Origin: Actinomycetota bacterium
GTDB taxonomy: Bacteria > Actinomycetota > Actinomycetes > Propionibacteriales > Propionibacteriaceae
Reading direction: 5' to 3'
NCBI GenBank assembly: GCA_020161015.1
Contig: JAIUOT010000019.1
Span: 1-64,000 of the forward strand
DNA length: 64,000 nt
Below are positions 39,470 to 49,719 of the stretch, piece after piece. Position numbers and translations under genes: made by a program. How positions within the stretch are numbered: the first letter of the stretch is position 1; every line of letters starts with the position of its first letter. The notes below the pieces were generated by a model. It did not search any database. It saw only the letters and a program-made list of their open reading frames with translations, and had not been told where the DNA came from.

Positions 39470-40266
39470 GTGAAACGCGATGTCTCCTGCCACCTCGAAC
39501 TGTCCGCCGACGGCCCCGCCGAGCTCGTCTTCTCCGTGGCGGTGGCGCGCGGCGTCCCGGTCGTCTCCGAGTCGCTGTCGGTGACGTCGTCCGGGGCGCT
39601 TCTCGAACCGGTCGAGATCGTCGACCAGCACGGCACCCGCCTCCACCGCGTCCGGGTGGACGCGGGCCCCGTCGTGCTCGACTACGCCGCGACCGCCGAC
39701 GGCCTGGCCGAACCGGAGCCCGTGGACGACCTCGACCGGCTGCGCTACCTCAGGCAGAGCCGCTACTGCGAGTCCGACACCCTCGCCCCGACGGCGGCGG
39801 CCGAGTTCGCCGGCCTGGCGGGGGCGTCGCTGCTGGCCGCGGTGGTCGAGTGGGTGCACGACCGCATCGCCTACGTGAGCGGCGCGAGCGTCGCGACCGA
39901 CAGCGCCCTGGACACGCTGCTCGCGCCCGGCAGGGGGTGTGCCGCGACTTCGCCCACCTGTCGATCGCGCTGCTGCGGGCCCTGGGCGACCCCGCCCGGC
40001 TGGCCGCGGTCTACGCGCCGGGGCTCAGCCCGATGGAGTTCCACGCCGTCTGCGAGGCCATGGTGGACGACGCCTGGTGGGTGGTGGACGCCACCCGGCT
40101 CGCGCCGCGGCAGAGCCTGTTGCGCGTGGCGACCGGACGCGACGCCGCCGACACGGCCTTCCTCACCAGCTTCGGGGCGCCGGTGGGGCTGACCGCCCTC
40201 GAGGTGACCGCCGTCACCGGGCAGTTCGAGCTGGACGACCCGTCCCGGCTCACCCGGCTGCGCTGA
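39470..40266 (+). pseudogene. Transglutaminase-like protein, split by a one-base frameshift
   Basis: The first 155 codons (to about 39937) read as the N-terminal beta domain and start of a transglutaminase-like protein (VVEWVHDRIAYVSG); the rest continues in the next frame with the catalytic parts: GVCRDFAHLSIALLRALG (Cys), MEFHAVCEA (His) and WWVVDAT (Asp). Adding one G to the five-G run at 39933-39937 restores one 266-residue protein. It is a real single-base deletion, a sequencing error in a homopolymer, or a phase-variable site. Members act as proteases or amide-transfer enzymes. The start is taken as GTG 39470; a weak GGGCAG precedes it. Overlaps the next gene's end by 17 bases. Confidence 0.8.
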
Positions 40267-41149
40267 ACTCCGGGTCGCCGAGGGTCTCGGCCAGGCCGTG
40301 GCGGGCGATCGCGGCGAGGGCCGGCATGTCGTCGCTGGCCAGCGCGAACACCGACGCCAGGCCCAGGGCCCAGGCCCAGGCGCGCGCCCACACCGCGGAG
40401 TCGTAGGCGCCGGACAGGCTGGACGCCGCGCGGAACTCCGCGCGGGCGTCCGCGTCGAACATGAGCCAGGCCACGGCGAGGTCGCTGGCGGGGTCGCCGG
40501 CGCAGACGTCGCCGAAGTCGATCACGCCGGCGAGCGTGCCGTCCGAATGCAGCAGCAGGTTCATCGGGTGCGGGTCGCCGTGCACCCACACCGGCGGGCC
40601 GGGCCACGCCGGGGCGGTGGCGTGGGCCCGCCACGTCCGCACGGCCCGGTCGCCGGCCACGACCCGCACCCGCTCGGACAGCCCCTCGGCCCGCTCGGCC
40701 AGCGGGACACCGCGGTAGGGGTTGGCGGGTGCGTCGTCGTCCGCGGCGGTGTGCAGCGCGGCCAGGAACGCGGCGAGCCCCGGTGCCGCCGCCGCGCGGT
40801 CGGGCACCGGCACCCCGGACGCGCTGTGCCCCGGCAGGCGTGGCACGACCGTCCAGCGCCAGGGGTAGCCGCGGGACGGCCGTCCGGCGAACACCGGCAC
40901 CGGCACGGGGCTGGGCAGCCGGCCGGCCAGGCGGGGAAGGGTGGCGATCTCGTGCTCGATCAGGTCGGCCGCTGCACGTCGGCGGGGCAGGCGCACCAGG
41001 AGGCCGGGTCCGAGCGCGAACATCTCGTTGTCCCAGCCGTGGGCGAAGGGTTCCACGTGCGGATCGGCCAGGTGCGGGGCCTGCTCCTCGAGCAGCCGCG
41101 TGACCAGCGCGGCGTCGATGCGCACGTCTGCTGCGGGAATGCCGGCCAC
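40250..41149 (-). CDS. Aminoglycoside phosphotransferase/choline kinase-fold protein
   Basis: 299 aa. Kinase-like motifs: VHGDPHPMNLLL (catalytic HGDxxxxN) and VIDFGDVCAGDP (metal-binding DFG). The N-lobe has HGWDNEMFAL in place of a classic glycine loop, typical of this superfamily. Chromosomal members in actinobacteria phosphorylate various small alcohols, and resistance should not be assumed. The frame is open to 41356, but GTG 41149 fits a leaderless promoter. Divergent from the ABC-F gene. Confidence 0.88.
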   Translation of the reverse strand: MAGIPAADVRIDAALVTRLLEEQAPHLADPHVEPFAHGWDNEMFALGPGLLVRLPRRRAAADLIEHEIATLPRLAGRLPSPVPVPVFAGRPSRGYPWRWTVVPRLPGHSASGVPVPDRAAAAPGLAAFLAALHTAADDDAPANPYRGVPLAERAEGLSERVRVVAGDRAVRTWRAHATAPAWPGPPVWVHGDPHPMNLLLHSDGTLAGVIDFGDVCAGDPASDLAVAWLMFDADARAEFRAASSLSGAYDSAVWARAWAWALGLASVFALASDDMPALAAIARHGLAETLGDPEFSAAG

Positions 41150-41155
41150 CGCGAC

Positions 41156-41165
41156 AGGGTAGCCT
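41156..41165. promoter_or_regulatory. Overlapping divergent -10 boxes (phosphotransferase / ABC-F)
   Basis: AGGGTAGCCT reads TACCCT on the minus strand, 6 bases before GTG 41149, and TAGCCT on the plus strand, 9 bases before ATG 41175. The two boxes share the central TA. Confidence 0.6.
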
Positions 41166-41174
41166 TGCCGGGCG

Positions 41175-42745
<1,571 letters not shown>

Positions 42746-42773
<28 letters not shown>

Positions 42774-44041
42774 GCCGCGGCGACCACCACCGGACCGGGG
42801 GCGACCGCGCCGTCCGCCACGTGCGGCCGGAGGGCGAGCTGGGCACCCCCGACGAAGCCGGCGGCCAGGGCGAGCGCCAGGTGGCGGATCGACTCCTCCG
42901 CGGGCAGGAAGGTCGGGTGGTGCAGCCCGACGCGGTGCCGGGCCCCGCTGGACGGGCCACCCGTGCCGACGAACATCATCAGGATCGGCGCGATGCGGGA
43001 GTAGTGGCTGAAGTCGTCGGCGCCGCAGGACCGGAACGGCTCGTGGGCCACCGGCAGCCCCAGGTGCCCCAGCAGCGGGTCCACGAATTGCACCAGCCGG
43101 CGGTCGTTGTTGAGCACGGGGTCGCCCACGACGAGGGTGACCTCCGCGTGAGCCCCGCGCGCGGCGGCGGTGTGCTCGGCGAGCCTCCGGATGGCCGCGT
43201 GCAGGTGGGTGCGGTCCGCCTCGTGCATCGTCCGGATCACCCCGTGCAGGGAGCCGGTCTCCGGAATGATGTTGTGCGCGGTGCCGGCCTCGATGTGCCC
43301 GACGGTGATCACCGCGGGGTGGATCGGGTCGATCGTGCGTCCCACCAGCTCCTGGAGGCCGAGCACGATGGAGGCCAGGACGGGGATCGGGTCGATCGCG
43401 ACGTGCGGGTAGGCGCCATGTCCCGGCTGGCCGTGCACCACGATGTCGAACTGGTCGGCCGCGGCGTTCACCGCTCCCATGCCGGTGCTGACGACGCCGG
43501 TCGGCACCCGGGGCTGGACGTGGCCGCCGATGACGGCCCGCACCTCGTGCTCTGCCAGCAGTTGCGAGCCGACGACGTCCTCCGCGCCCGAGGGCTGGAC
43601 CTCCTCGCGGGGCTGGAAGAGCCCCACCAGGCCCACCGGGAGGTCCGCGACGTGCCGGGCGGCCTCGAGCAGCGCCCACAGCGCCGCCATGTGGACGTCG
43701 TGGCCGCAGGCGTGCATGGCGCTGCCGGTGGACGACCACTCGACGCCGGTGCGCTCGACCAGGGGCAGGGCGTCCAGCTCCGCCCGGATCGCGACGGACG
43801 GGCCCGGCGGCCCGACCCGCACCAGGAAGCCGGTGTCGGCGACGCGCGTGGCCCGCAGGGTCGGCAGCGCGTGGCGGAGCCGGTCGGCGGTCGACCGCTC
43901 GAAGCCACTGAGGTCGGGGTGGCGGTGCAGCTCGCGCCGCAGCGCCTGCGCGTGCGGCAACTGCTGGTCGAGGTGCGCCACCAGGTCGGCCAGCAGGAGC
44001 TTGGCCGGGTCGCTGGGCCAGGTGGACGCCATGCGCCCCAT
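42746..44041 (-). CDS. M20 family amidohydrolase/peptidase
   Basis: 431 aa. Metal site HACGHDVHMAAL, catalytic and metal Glu pair in REEVQPSGAED, GGHVQP, and the C-terminal HHPTFLPAEESI. These features match the amidohydrolase (hippurate/N-acyl-amino acid hydrolase) branch of M20D. The dimerisation domain lies at about residues 190-305 (GQPGHGAYPHVAIDP). Substrate unknown. No strong ribosome-binding site; Met4 (44032) is an equally good start. Its end overlaps the ABC-F gene tail by 28 bases. Confidence 0.9.
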
Positions 44042-44095
44042 CTTGTCAGCAAACCCCGCGCGGTATCGAGCACCCCCGGCCCGCGCGGACGGTGC

Positions 44096-44899
44096 TCAGC
44101 GCAGCGGCCGCAACACCTGCACGGTGACGTCGATCGCGACCTCCCCGGCAGCGACCTCTTCGGGCACGCGGTGGAACGCGTTCGGCCCCATGGCGATGAG
44201 GTCGCGGGCGAGCGTGCCGTCCACGTCGGCGCGATGGCGGGCGACGCGGGTGTCCACGAGCTCGAAGAACTCCGCGGCGGCGGCGGCCACGTCGGCGTCC
44301 TTGCCCGGCGGGATCCGCAACAGGCCGTGGCGGTCCCGCAGGCCGGCGAGGTGCCCGGGGCCGGGGGTGGCCACCACCAGCCGGCCGTCCGGGCGCAGCA
44401 CCCGGGCGAACTCGCCGAGGTTGCGCGGGGCGAAGACGCACAGCACGCCGTCCAGGCACCGCGGACGCACCGGCAGGGTGCGCCAGACGTCCGTGACGAC
44501 GGCCGCAACGCGCTGGTCGGCCCGGGCCGCGGCGCGGGCCGCAGCCTTCGCGACGTCGAGGGCAAGGCCGACGGCGGCCGGATCGTCGCCCAGCGAGCGG
44601 CGCAGGTAGTACGCCGTCCCCGCACCGGCCTCCAGCAGGCGACCGCGCCCGGCCAGCGCGTCGGCCACCAGGGTCGCCACCGGCCCGAACAGCCCGGCGG
44701 CGTGCACCCGTTCCCGTGCCGCGACCATGCCGGCGGTGTCGGCGTTCGCGGGCTCCGGACCCCCGAGCAGGTTCAGGTAGCCCTGGCGCGCGAGGTCGTA
44801 GCTGTGGCCGGAGGCGCACCGGACGGCCCCGCCGGCGACGACGAGCCCGCCCGCGCAGCGGGGGCAGGCGAGCAGGTCGATCGCCGCGGGGACGCCCAC
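44096..44899 (-). CDS. rlmA: 23S rRNA (guanine-N1) methyltransferase, RlmA family
   Basis: 267 aa. N-terminal zinc finger C12, C15, C28 and H32, followed by the family motif DLARQGYLNLL, then a SAM-binding Rossmann domain (LLEAGAGTAYYLRR) and CVFAPRNLGEFARVLRPDG. RlmA(I/II) methylate G745/G748 in helix 35 of 23S rRNA; the II type (TlrB) gives tylosin resistance in Streptomyces. Which guanine is modified cannot be told here. The GTG start overlaps the META gene stop by one base. Confidence 0.9.
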   Translation of the reverse strand: MGVPAAIDLLACPRCAGGLVVAGGAVRCASGHSYDLARQGYLNLLGGPEPANADTAGMVAARERVHAAGLFGPVATLVADALAGRGRLLEAGAGTAYYLRRSLGDDPAAVGLALDVAKAAARAAARADQRVAAVVTDVWRTLPVRPRCLDGVLCVFAPRNLGEFARVLRPDGRLVVATPGPGHLAGLRDRHGLLRIPPGKDADVAAAAAEFFELVDTRVARHRADVDGTLARDLIAMGPNAFHRVPEEVAAGEVAIDVTVQVLRPLR

Positions 44900-45660
44900 T
44901 AGGCCGCGGTGAAGACCAGGCCGGCGTCGCCACCGGTGATGGTCAGCGTGTCGCCCTCGATCGTGTAGGCCGTGGCCGACTGGAGGTTGGCGAGGACGGC
45001 CGTCTCCTGCGCGGTCAGCTCGGGGGACGTGCACGCCATCTTCGTGCTCATCAGCGGCCCGGCGGTGAAGGACCCGTCCTTCGCCGTCACCTGGCCGCGG
45101 AAGGTGTTGCAGGCCTTGCCGGACAGCTGGTCGCCGGAGATGGTCATCGTCACCATGCCGTCGGCGACAGCGGAGGTGACGGCGTCCTTGGCGATCACCC
45201 CGGAGAGCTGCCAGGTGGTGCCTTCCAGCGGCTTGTCGACGACGGGGGCGAGCGAGAAGACCACCGACTGCCCGGCGTCCACGAGTTCGAGGCCCGTCCC
45301 CGCCTGGCGCACGCCGGCGACCGTCCCCAGCGCCGTCGTCACGGCCTGCTCCTGCGCGGTGACCGCCTCGTCGGTGCACGCCATCGCGGTCATCGCGACG
45401 TCCTTGCCGAACGTCAGGCGTGCCCCGTCCTGGGTGTAGCCGGTGCTGAAGGTGTTGCACCCCGTCGTACCGCCCACCCGGCCGTCGGCGAACCGCATCG
45501 TCGGCGGGTGGCCCTCGACGGTGGCCTTGCCGTTCAGTTGGCTCACCGTCCAGCTGGTCCCGTCCAGCGCCGGCCCGGTCGCCGGGGCGGCCGGAGTCAC
45601 CGACGCGCACGCGGTGAGCAGGGCCACCAGGCCCAGCGGAACGATCCAGGACTTCCTCAC
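44899..45660 (-). CDS. Lipoprotein with two META domains
   Basis: 253 aa. Signal peptide with lipobox LTAC at about residues 13-16 after RKSWIVPLGLVAL. Two tandem META (HslJ-like) domains follow: one starting LDGTSWTVSQLNG with GCNTFSTGY and AMACT, the second LEGTTWQLSG with ACNTFRGQ and KMACT. The GCN-x-F and MAC cysteines in each domain may pair. META/HslJ proteins are linked to heat and novobiocin tolerance in E. coli; the molecular role is unknown. GTG start with GGAGGAG. Start overlaps the SURF1 stop. Confidence 0.88.
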   Translation of the reverse strand: MRKSWIVPLGLVALLTACASVTPAAPATGPALDGTSWTVSQLNGKATVEGHPPTMRFADGRVGGTTGCNTFSTGYTQDGARLTFGKDVAMTAMACTDEAVTAQEQAVTTALGTVAGVRQAGTGLELVDAGQSVVFSLAPVVDKPLEGTTWQLSGVIAKDAVTSAVADGMVTMTISGDQLSGKACNTFRGQVTAKDGSFTAGPLMSTKMACTSPELTAQETAVLANLQSATAYTIEGDTLTITGGDAGLVFTAA

Positions 45661-46460
45661 GACGGGTCTCCTCCCGGGTTCTGCGGCGACGTCGCCGCGA
45701 GCTTCGTCGCCCGGAGGTCGGAGCGGATCAGAAGTACCAGCCCGAGTCCGGCCATCGCGGCGAACGTGAACCATTGAATCGCATAGGAGAAGTGGTTGCC
45801 CTCGGTCAGCTCCGGTGGCCTCACGGGAACCAGCCCGCCGTCCTGCGCGGGGGAGATCTCGACGACAGAGAGGTAGCCGTTCACGACGGGGTAGGGGAGC
45901 GTGGCCCCCAGCGCGGCGGAGTTCACGAGTCGCACGGTGTTGGTCGGCGGCAGCGGGGTCATCGCCTCGGGGCTGCCCTGCTCGTCGCGGCGGACGTGGC
46001 CGACGATGTGGACCTCGCCCGCCGGTGGGGACGGCAGGACGGCGGGGTAGTCGCGGTCCGCCGGCTTGGCGATGAACCCGCGGTCGACGAGCACCCAGGT
46101 GCCCTCGGGCGTCCGCAACGGCGTGACCACCTCGAAACCGCTCTCCGGCCCGTTCGACCGGTAGCGGACGAGGAACTGGTGGGCGGCGTCGAACGTGCCG
46201 GACACGCGGACGCGCTGCCACTGGTCGGCCTCGGTGATCGGGCGGGTGAAGACGGCGGAGAAGTCGGCGATCGCGGAGTTCTCGTGGCCGAGCACCGTGT
46301 TGTTGGCCGCGCGGCGCTGGTCGAGCCTGGCGAGCTGCCAGAAGCCCAGGTTCACGAACGCGATCGCCAGTGCCACGACGAAGGCTGCGAGCACGAGCCA
46401 GCGCAGCCACCGGCGGCCACGCGTGGGGGCGGCGCCCATCGGCGCCCTCAGGAAGCTCAT
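45657..46460 (-). CDS. SURF1 family cytochrome oxidase assembly protein
   Basis: 267 aa with a transmembrane helix at each end (about 21-42 and 228-247) flanking the SURF1 domain: LGFWQLARLDQRRAAN, VLVDRGFIAKP, and C-terminal HFSYAIQWFTFAAM. SURF1 helps insert heme A into aa3 oxidase, which fits ctaA/ctaB in the same window. ATG 46460 overlaps the DUF3099 stop by one base. Confidence 0.93.
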   Translation of the reverse strand: MSFLRAPMGAAPTRGRRWLRWLVLAAFVVALAIAFVNLGFWQLARLDQRRAANNTVLGHENSAIADFSAVFTRPITEADQWQRVRVSGTFDAAHQFLVRYRSNGPESGFEVVTPLRTPEGTWVLVDRGFIAKPADRDYPAVLPSPPAGEVHIVGHVRRDEQGSPEAMTPLPPTNTVRLVNSAALGATLPYPVVNGYLSVVEISPAQDGGLVPVRPPELTEGNHFSYAIQWFTFAAMAGLGLVLLIRSDLRATKLAATSPQNPGGDPS

Positions 46461-46774
46461 CAGTCCTCGACCGTACCCTTCACGGTGCCCGGGCCGGCGA
46501 GTTCGGGCCGCGACACGGGCTCCGGGGCGGGGGGCTCCGGCGGCTGGCGCTGGTCGATGGCGTTGGCGAGCATCACCGCGATCGCCGGCAGCACGGCGGC
46601 GGCGAGAAGGAGCAGCAGGTTCCACGGCAGGGGGGTGAGCGTGGCCGCGATGAAGCAGGCCACGCGGACCGCCATGGTCCACAGGTAGCGCACCTGGCGG
46701 TCGTGGGTGTCGAGCGTCCTGCCCGGGCGCGCGCTGGTGATCAGCGTCGGCCTGGGCAGGTGCAGGGGGCTCAC
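46460..46774 (-). CDS. DUF3099 family small membrane protein
   Basis: 104 aa with two membrane helices (about residues 33-51 and 54-70), a conserved RQVRYLWTMAVRVACFI entry and a Pro-rich cytoplasmic tail. This is the actinobacterial DUF3099 family, function unknown. Its fixed position next to SURF1 suggests a link to oxidase assembly (inference). GTG start with a leaderless promoter; first gene of the DUF3099-SURF1-META-rlmA run, in which all junctions overlap by 1-4 bases. Confidence 0.87.
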   Translation of the reverse strand: MSPLHLPRPTLITSARPGRTLDTHDRQVRYLWTMAVRVACFIAATLTPLPWNLLLLLAAAVLPAIAVMLANAIDQRQPPEPPAPEPVSRPELAGPGTVKGTVED

Positions 46775-46780
46775 GTCACA

Positions 46781-46786
46781 AGACTA
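46781..46786 (-). promoter_or_regulatory. -10 box of leaderless DUF3099-SURF1 operon
   Basis: Minus-strand TAGTCT ends 6 bases before GTG 46774. Confidence 0.55.
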
Positions 46787-46814
46787 GGTCGCAGACTTCT
46801 GGTGCTCCGTCCGC

Positions 46815-46820
46815 TACGGT
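46815..46820 (+). promoter_or_regulatory. -10 box of leaderless fabG-fabI operon
   Basis: TACGGT ends 7 bases before GTG 46828, with no ribosome-binding site. Confidence 0.6.
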
Positions 46821-46827
46821 TGCCGCC

Positions 46828-47556
46828 GTGACTGAAACCTCAACCAGTGCAGTTGCCCGCAGCGTGATCGTGACCGGTGGCAACCGGGGCATCGGGCGGG
46901 CCATCGTCGAACGCTTCCTCGCCGCCGGCCACAAGGTGGCCAGCTTCGACATGGGCGGGGAGGCCCCGGCCGGGGCCCTCGGGGTCACCTGCAACGTCAC
47001 CGACCAGGAGCAGGTGGACGCGGCCTTCGCCGAGGCAGAGGCGGCCCACGGGCCGGTCGAGGTGCTGGTGGCCAACGCCGGCATCACCAAGGACACCCTC
47101 ATCCTGCGCATGACCGACGCCGACTGGGACGCGGTCATCAACGTCAACCTCACCGGCGCCTTCCGCTGCGCGCGCCGCGCGGCGAAGAGCATGATCCGCG
47201 GCAAGTGGGGACGCATCGTGCTCACCGGCTCCGTCGTCGGCCTGTACGGCTCGCCGGGCCAGGTGAACTACTCCTCCTCGAAGTCGGCGCTCGTCGGCAT
47301 GGCGCGCTCGCTCACCCGCGAGATCGGCAGCCGTGGGGTCACGGCCAACGTGGTCGCCCCCGGCTTCATCGAGACCGACATGACCGCCGTGCTCCCCGAG
47401 GACGTCATCGCGAAGTACCTGGCGTCCATCCCCGCCGCACGCCTGGGCCGGCCGGACGAGGTGGCCGCAGCGGTCGCCTTCCTCGCCTCGGAGGACGCGG
47501 GCTTCATCTCCGGCGCCGTGATCCCGGTCGACGGCGGCCTCGGCATGGGCCACTGA
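46828..47556 (+). CDS. fabG: 3-oxoacyl-ACP reductase
   Basis: NADPH-dependent reduction step of fatty-acid elongation. 242 aa short-chain dehydrogenase: cofactor loop VTGGNRGIGRAI, NAG motif VANAGITKD, catalytic Ser in TGSVVGLYGSPGQ, and Tyr/Lys in YSSSKSAL (YxxxK). Close FabG features, such as the NAGITKD segment, support this over a generic dehydrogenase. Followed by fabI after 13 bases; this fabG-inhA pair is standard in actinobacteria. Confidence 0.94.
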   Translation: MTETSTSAVARSVIVTGGNRGIGRAIVERFLAAGHKVASFDMGGEAPAGALGVTCNVTDQEQVDAAFAEAEAAHGPVEVLVANAGITKDTLILRMTDADWDAVINVNLTGAFRCARRAAKSMIRGKWGRIVLTGSVVGLYGSPGQVNYSSSKSALVGMARSLTREIGSRGVTANVVAPGFIETDMTAVLPEDVIAKYLASIPAARLGRPDEVAAAVAFLASEDAGFISGAVIPVDGGLGMGH

Positions 47557-47569
47557 CGGGAGGCCGGGC

Positions 47570-48340
47570 ATGGGAATCCTCGAAGGCAAGAACATCCTGG
47601 TCGCAGGCGTGACCATGAACACCTCGATCGGCTACCGCGTCGTCGAGCTCGCCCAGGCCGAGGGCGCCACGGTGGTGGTGTCGAACTTCGGCCGCGCGAT
47701 GAGCCTGACCCAGCGGGTGCTGCGGCGCCTCGACCCCGAGCCGCCCCTGATCGAGCTGGACGTGACCGACGCCGAACACCTGGCCACCCTCCCGGACCGG
47801 CTCCGCGAGCACGTCGACCACCTCGACGGGGTCGTGCACTCGATCGCCTTCGCCAACCCGGAGACCGCGCTCGGCGGCAAGTTCCTCTCCACCCCGTTCG
47901 ACGACGTGGGCTTCTCCGTCCACGTCTCGGCGTACTCGCTGGTGAGCCTGGCCATGGCCTGCAAGCCGCTGTTCGCCCCGACGGCCTCGGTGGTGGGGAT
48001 GACCTTCGACGCCACGGTGTCGTGGCCCATCTACGACTGGATGGGCGTGTCCAAGGCTGCGCTGGAGAGTGCCTCCCGCTACCTCGCCCGCTACCTCGGC
48101 CCGGACGGCGTGCGCTGCAACCTCGTCGCGGCCGGGCCGCTGGAGACGATCGCGAAGAAGGCCATCCCCGGCTCGGAGGAGTTCAACGCGATCTGGGGCA
48201 CCCGGGCACCGCTCGGCTGGGACCCGAAGGACCTGACCCCGACGGCGAAGGCCGTTGTGGCGCTGCTCAGCGACTGGTTCCCGGCGACGACCGGCGAAAT
48301 GGTGCATGTCGACGGCGGGCTGCACTCCACGGGGGCGTGA
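47570..48340 (+). CDS. fabI: Enoyl-ACP reductase, InhA type
   Basis: Last reductive step of each fatty-acid elongation cycle, NADH-dependent. 256 aa. Cofactor site GVTMNTSIGYRVVELAQ, catalytic YDWMGVSK (Tyr-x6-Lys spacing of FabI/InhA), and the substrate-loop region LVAAGPLETIAKKAI. It resembles mycobacterial InhA, target of isoniazid and triclosan-type inhibitors. ATG with GGGAGG upstream; second gene after fabG. Confidence 0.95.
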   Translation: MGILEGKNILVAGVTMNTSIGYRVVELAQAEGATVVVSNFGRAMSLTQRVLRRLDPEPPLIELDVTDAEHLATLPDRLREHVDHLDGVVHSIAFANPETALGGKFLSTPFDDVGFSVHVSAYSLVSLAMACKPLFAPTASVVGMTFDATVSWPIYDWMGVSKAALESASRYLARYLGPDGVRCNLVAAGPLETIAKKAIPGSEEFNAIWGTRAPLGWDPKDLTPTAKAVVALLSDWFPATTGEMVHVDGGLHSTGA

Positions 48341-48347
48341 GGGTAGG

Positions 48348-48353
48348 TAAGTT
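48348..48353 (+). promoter_or_regulatory. -10 box of leaderless ABC ATPase gene
   Basis: TAAGTT ends 6 bases before ATG 48360. An overlapping TAGGTA at 48344 is a second option. Confidence 0.5.
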
Positions 48354-48359
48354 GGCCGC

Positions 48360-49175
48360 ATGAGTGTCGTCCAACTGCGGGGTGTCTCGATCATCCGATC
48401 CGGTTCCACCCTGCTTAACGACGTCACCTGGACGGTCGAGGAGGGCGAGCGCTGGGTGGTGATCGGGCCCAACGGCGCCGGCAAGACCACCATGCTGCAG
48501 ATCCTGGGCGCGCAGTGGCACCCGAGCAGGGGCACCGCTGAGGTCCTCGGGGAGACCCTCGGCGCGGTGGACGTGTTCGAGCTGCGTCCCCGCATCGGCG
48601 TCACCTCCGCGGCGCTCGCCGACCGGATCCCGAAGGGCGAACGCGTCTCCGACGTCGTCGTGTCCGCCGCCTACGCGGTGATGGGGCGCTGGCGCGAGTC
48701 CTACGACGACCTCGACCACGAGCGCGCCCGCCAGCTGATGCAGCAGCTGCAGGTCGACCACCTCGCCGACCGCACCTTCGGCACGCTCAGCGAGGGCGAG
48801 CGCAAGCGCGTCCAGATCGCTCGGGCGCTGATGACCGACCCGGAGCTGCTCCTGCTCGACGAGCCGGCGGCCGGGCTCGACCTCACCGGCCGGGAGGCGC
48901 TGGTCAGCACGCTGTCGGAGATCTGCTCCGACCCGTACGCCCCCGCCACCGTGCTGGTCACCCACCACGTGGAGGAGATCCCGCGTGGGATCACCCACGC
49001 CCTCCTGCTCAAGCACGGACGCATCGTCGCCGCCGGCCCGATCGACCGGGTGCTCACCGGGCCCCGGCTGAGTGCCACCTTCGACATCCTGCTCGAGGTC
49101 AGCGCCGTGGACGGACGCTGGTCCGCACGGGCGGCTTCCCGCGCGGGGCACCGGCCTCCCGCGCGCTTGGCATGA
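48360..49175 (+). CDS. Stand-alone ABC ATPase
   Basis: 271 aa. Walker A GPNGAGKTT, signature LSEGERKRVQIARAL (LSEGE instead of LSGGQ), Walker B LLLLDEPAAGLD, switch VTHHVEE. It resembles the soluble YlmA/ModF-like ATPases that have no dedicated permease, and no permease gene is adjacent, so its partner is unknown. The C-terminal ~25 residues are Ala/Arg-rich and probably disordered. Lies between the fabG-fabI pair and nfeD. Confidence 0.88.
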   Translation: MSVVQLRGVSIIRSGSTLLNDVTWTVEEGERWVVIGPNGAGKTTMLQILGAQWHPSRGTAEVLGETLGAVDVFELRPRIGVTSAALADRIPKGERVSDVVVSAAYAVMGRWRESYDDLDHERARQLMQQLQVDHLADRTFGTLSEGERKRVQIARALMTDPELLLLDEPAAGLDLTGREALVSTLSEICSDPYAPATVLVTHHVEEIPRGITHALLLKHGRIVAAGPIDRVLTGPRLSATFDILLEVSAVDGRWSARAASRAGHRPPARLA

Positions 49176-49200
49176 TGGAGGGCGAAGGAGGTGGCGCACG

Positions 49201-49656
49201 ATGGAGTGGCTGACTGAGCACGTGTGGGTCGTGTGGATGTCGATCGCGGCGATCCTGGGCGTCACCGAGCTGCTCACCCTCGACTTCACGCTGCTGATGC
49301 TGGCCGGGGGCGCCCTCGCCGGCGGGGCCGCCGCGCTGCTGTTCCCCGGGCTGCTGTGGGTGCAGATCCTCGCCGCCGTCGTGGTGGCCGTGGCGATGCT
49401 CGGACTGTTGCGTCCCACGTTGCTGCGCCGGGTGCGCGCGCTGCCCGGCTACCGCTCGAGCGTCGACAAGATGGTCGGCAGCCCGGGCGTCGCGCTCACC
49501 GAGGTCACCGCCGCCACCGGCGAGGTGAAGGTGTCCGGGGAGGTCTGGTCCGCCCACAGCCTCGAGGGGAGCATCCCCGCGGGCACGGAGGTCGAGGTCT
49601 ACCGCATCGACGGCGCCATCGCCATCGTCTACCCCCGCAACATCGCGCTGCCCTGA
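49201..49656 (+). CDS. NfeD family membrane protein
   Basis: 151 aa, short NfeD type without the protease domain. Three hydrophobic segments in residues 9-72, then the OB-fold NfeD C-terminal domain (about 88-148, MVGSPGVALTEV through AIAIVYPRN). Works with SPFH proteins in membrane microdomains; the SPFH gene follows after 63 bases. AAGGAGGTG (49185-49193) is the strongest ribosome-binding site in this region and sets the ATG. Confidence 0.92.
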   Translation: MEWLTEHVWVVWMSIAAILGVTELLTLDFTLLMLAGGALAGGAAALLFPGLLWVQILAAVVVAVAMLGLLRPTLLRRVRALPGYRSSVDKMVGSPGVALTEVTAATGEVKVSGEVWSAHSLEGSIPAGTEVEVYRIDGAIAIVYPRNIALP

Positions 49657-49719
49657 CCCGGAGCGCGTGAACACCTGAAGAGCCCGAACACCTGAGAACC
49701 CGAACAGGAAGAAACCCCG

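Noticed and set aside
39933-39960. Programmed frameshift in the transglutaminase gene
   Set aside because: No slippery heptamer, downstream pseudoknot or Shine-Dalgarno-like stimulator is visible; a missing G is simpler.
40250-41149. Antibiotic resistance gene (aminoglycoside phosphotransferase)
   Set aside because: Only the general kinase fold is recognisable; no mobile element or resistance-type subfamily feature is seen.
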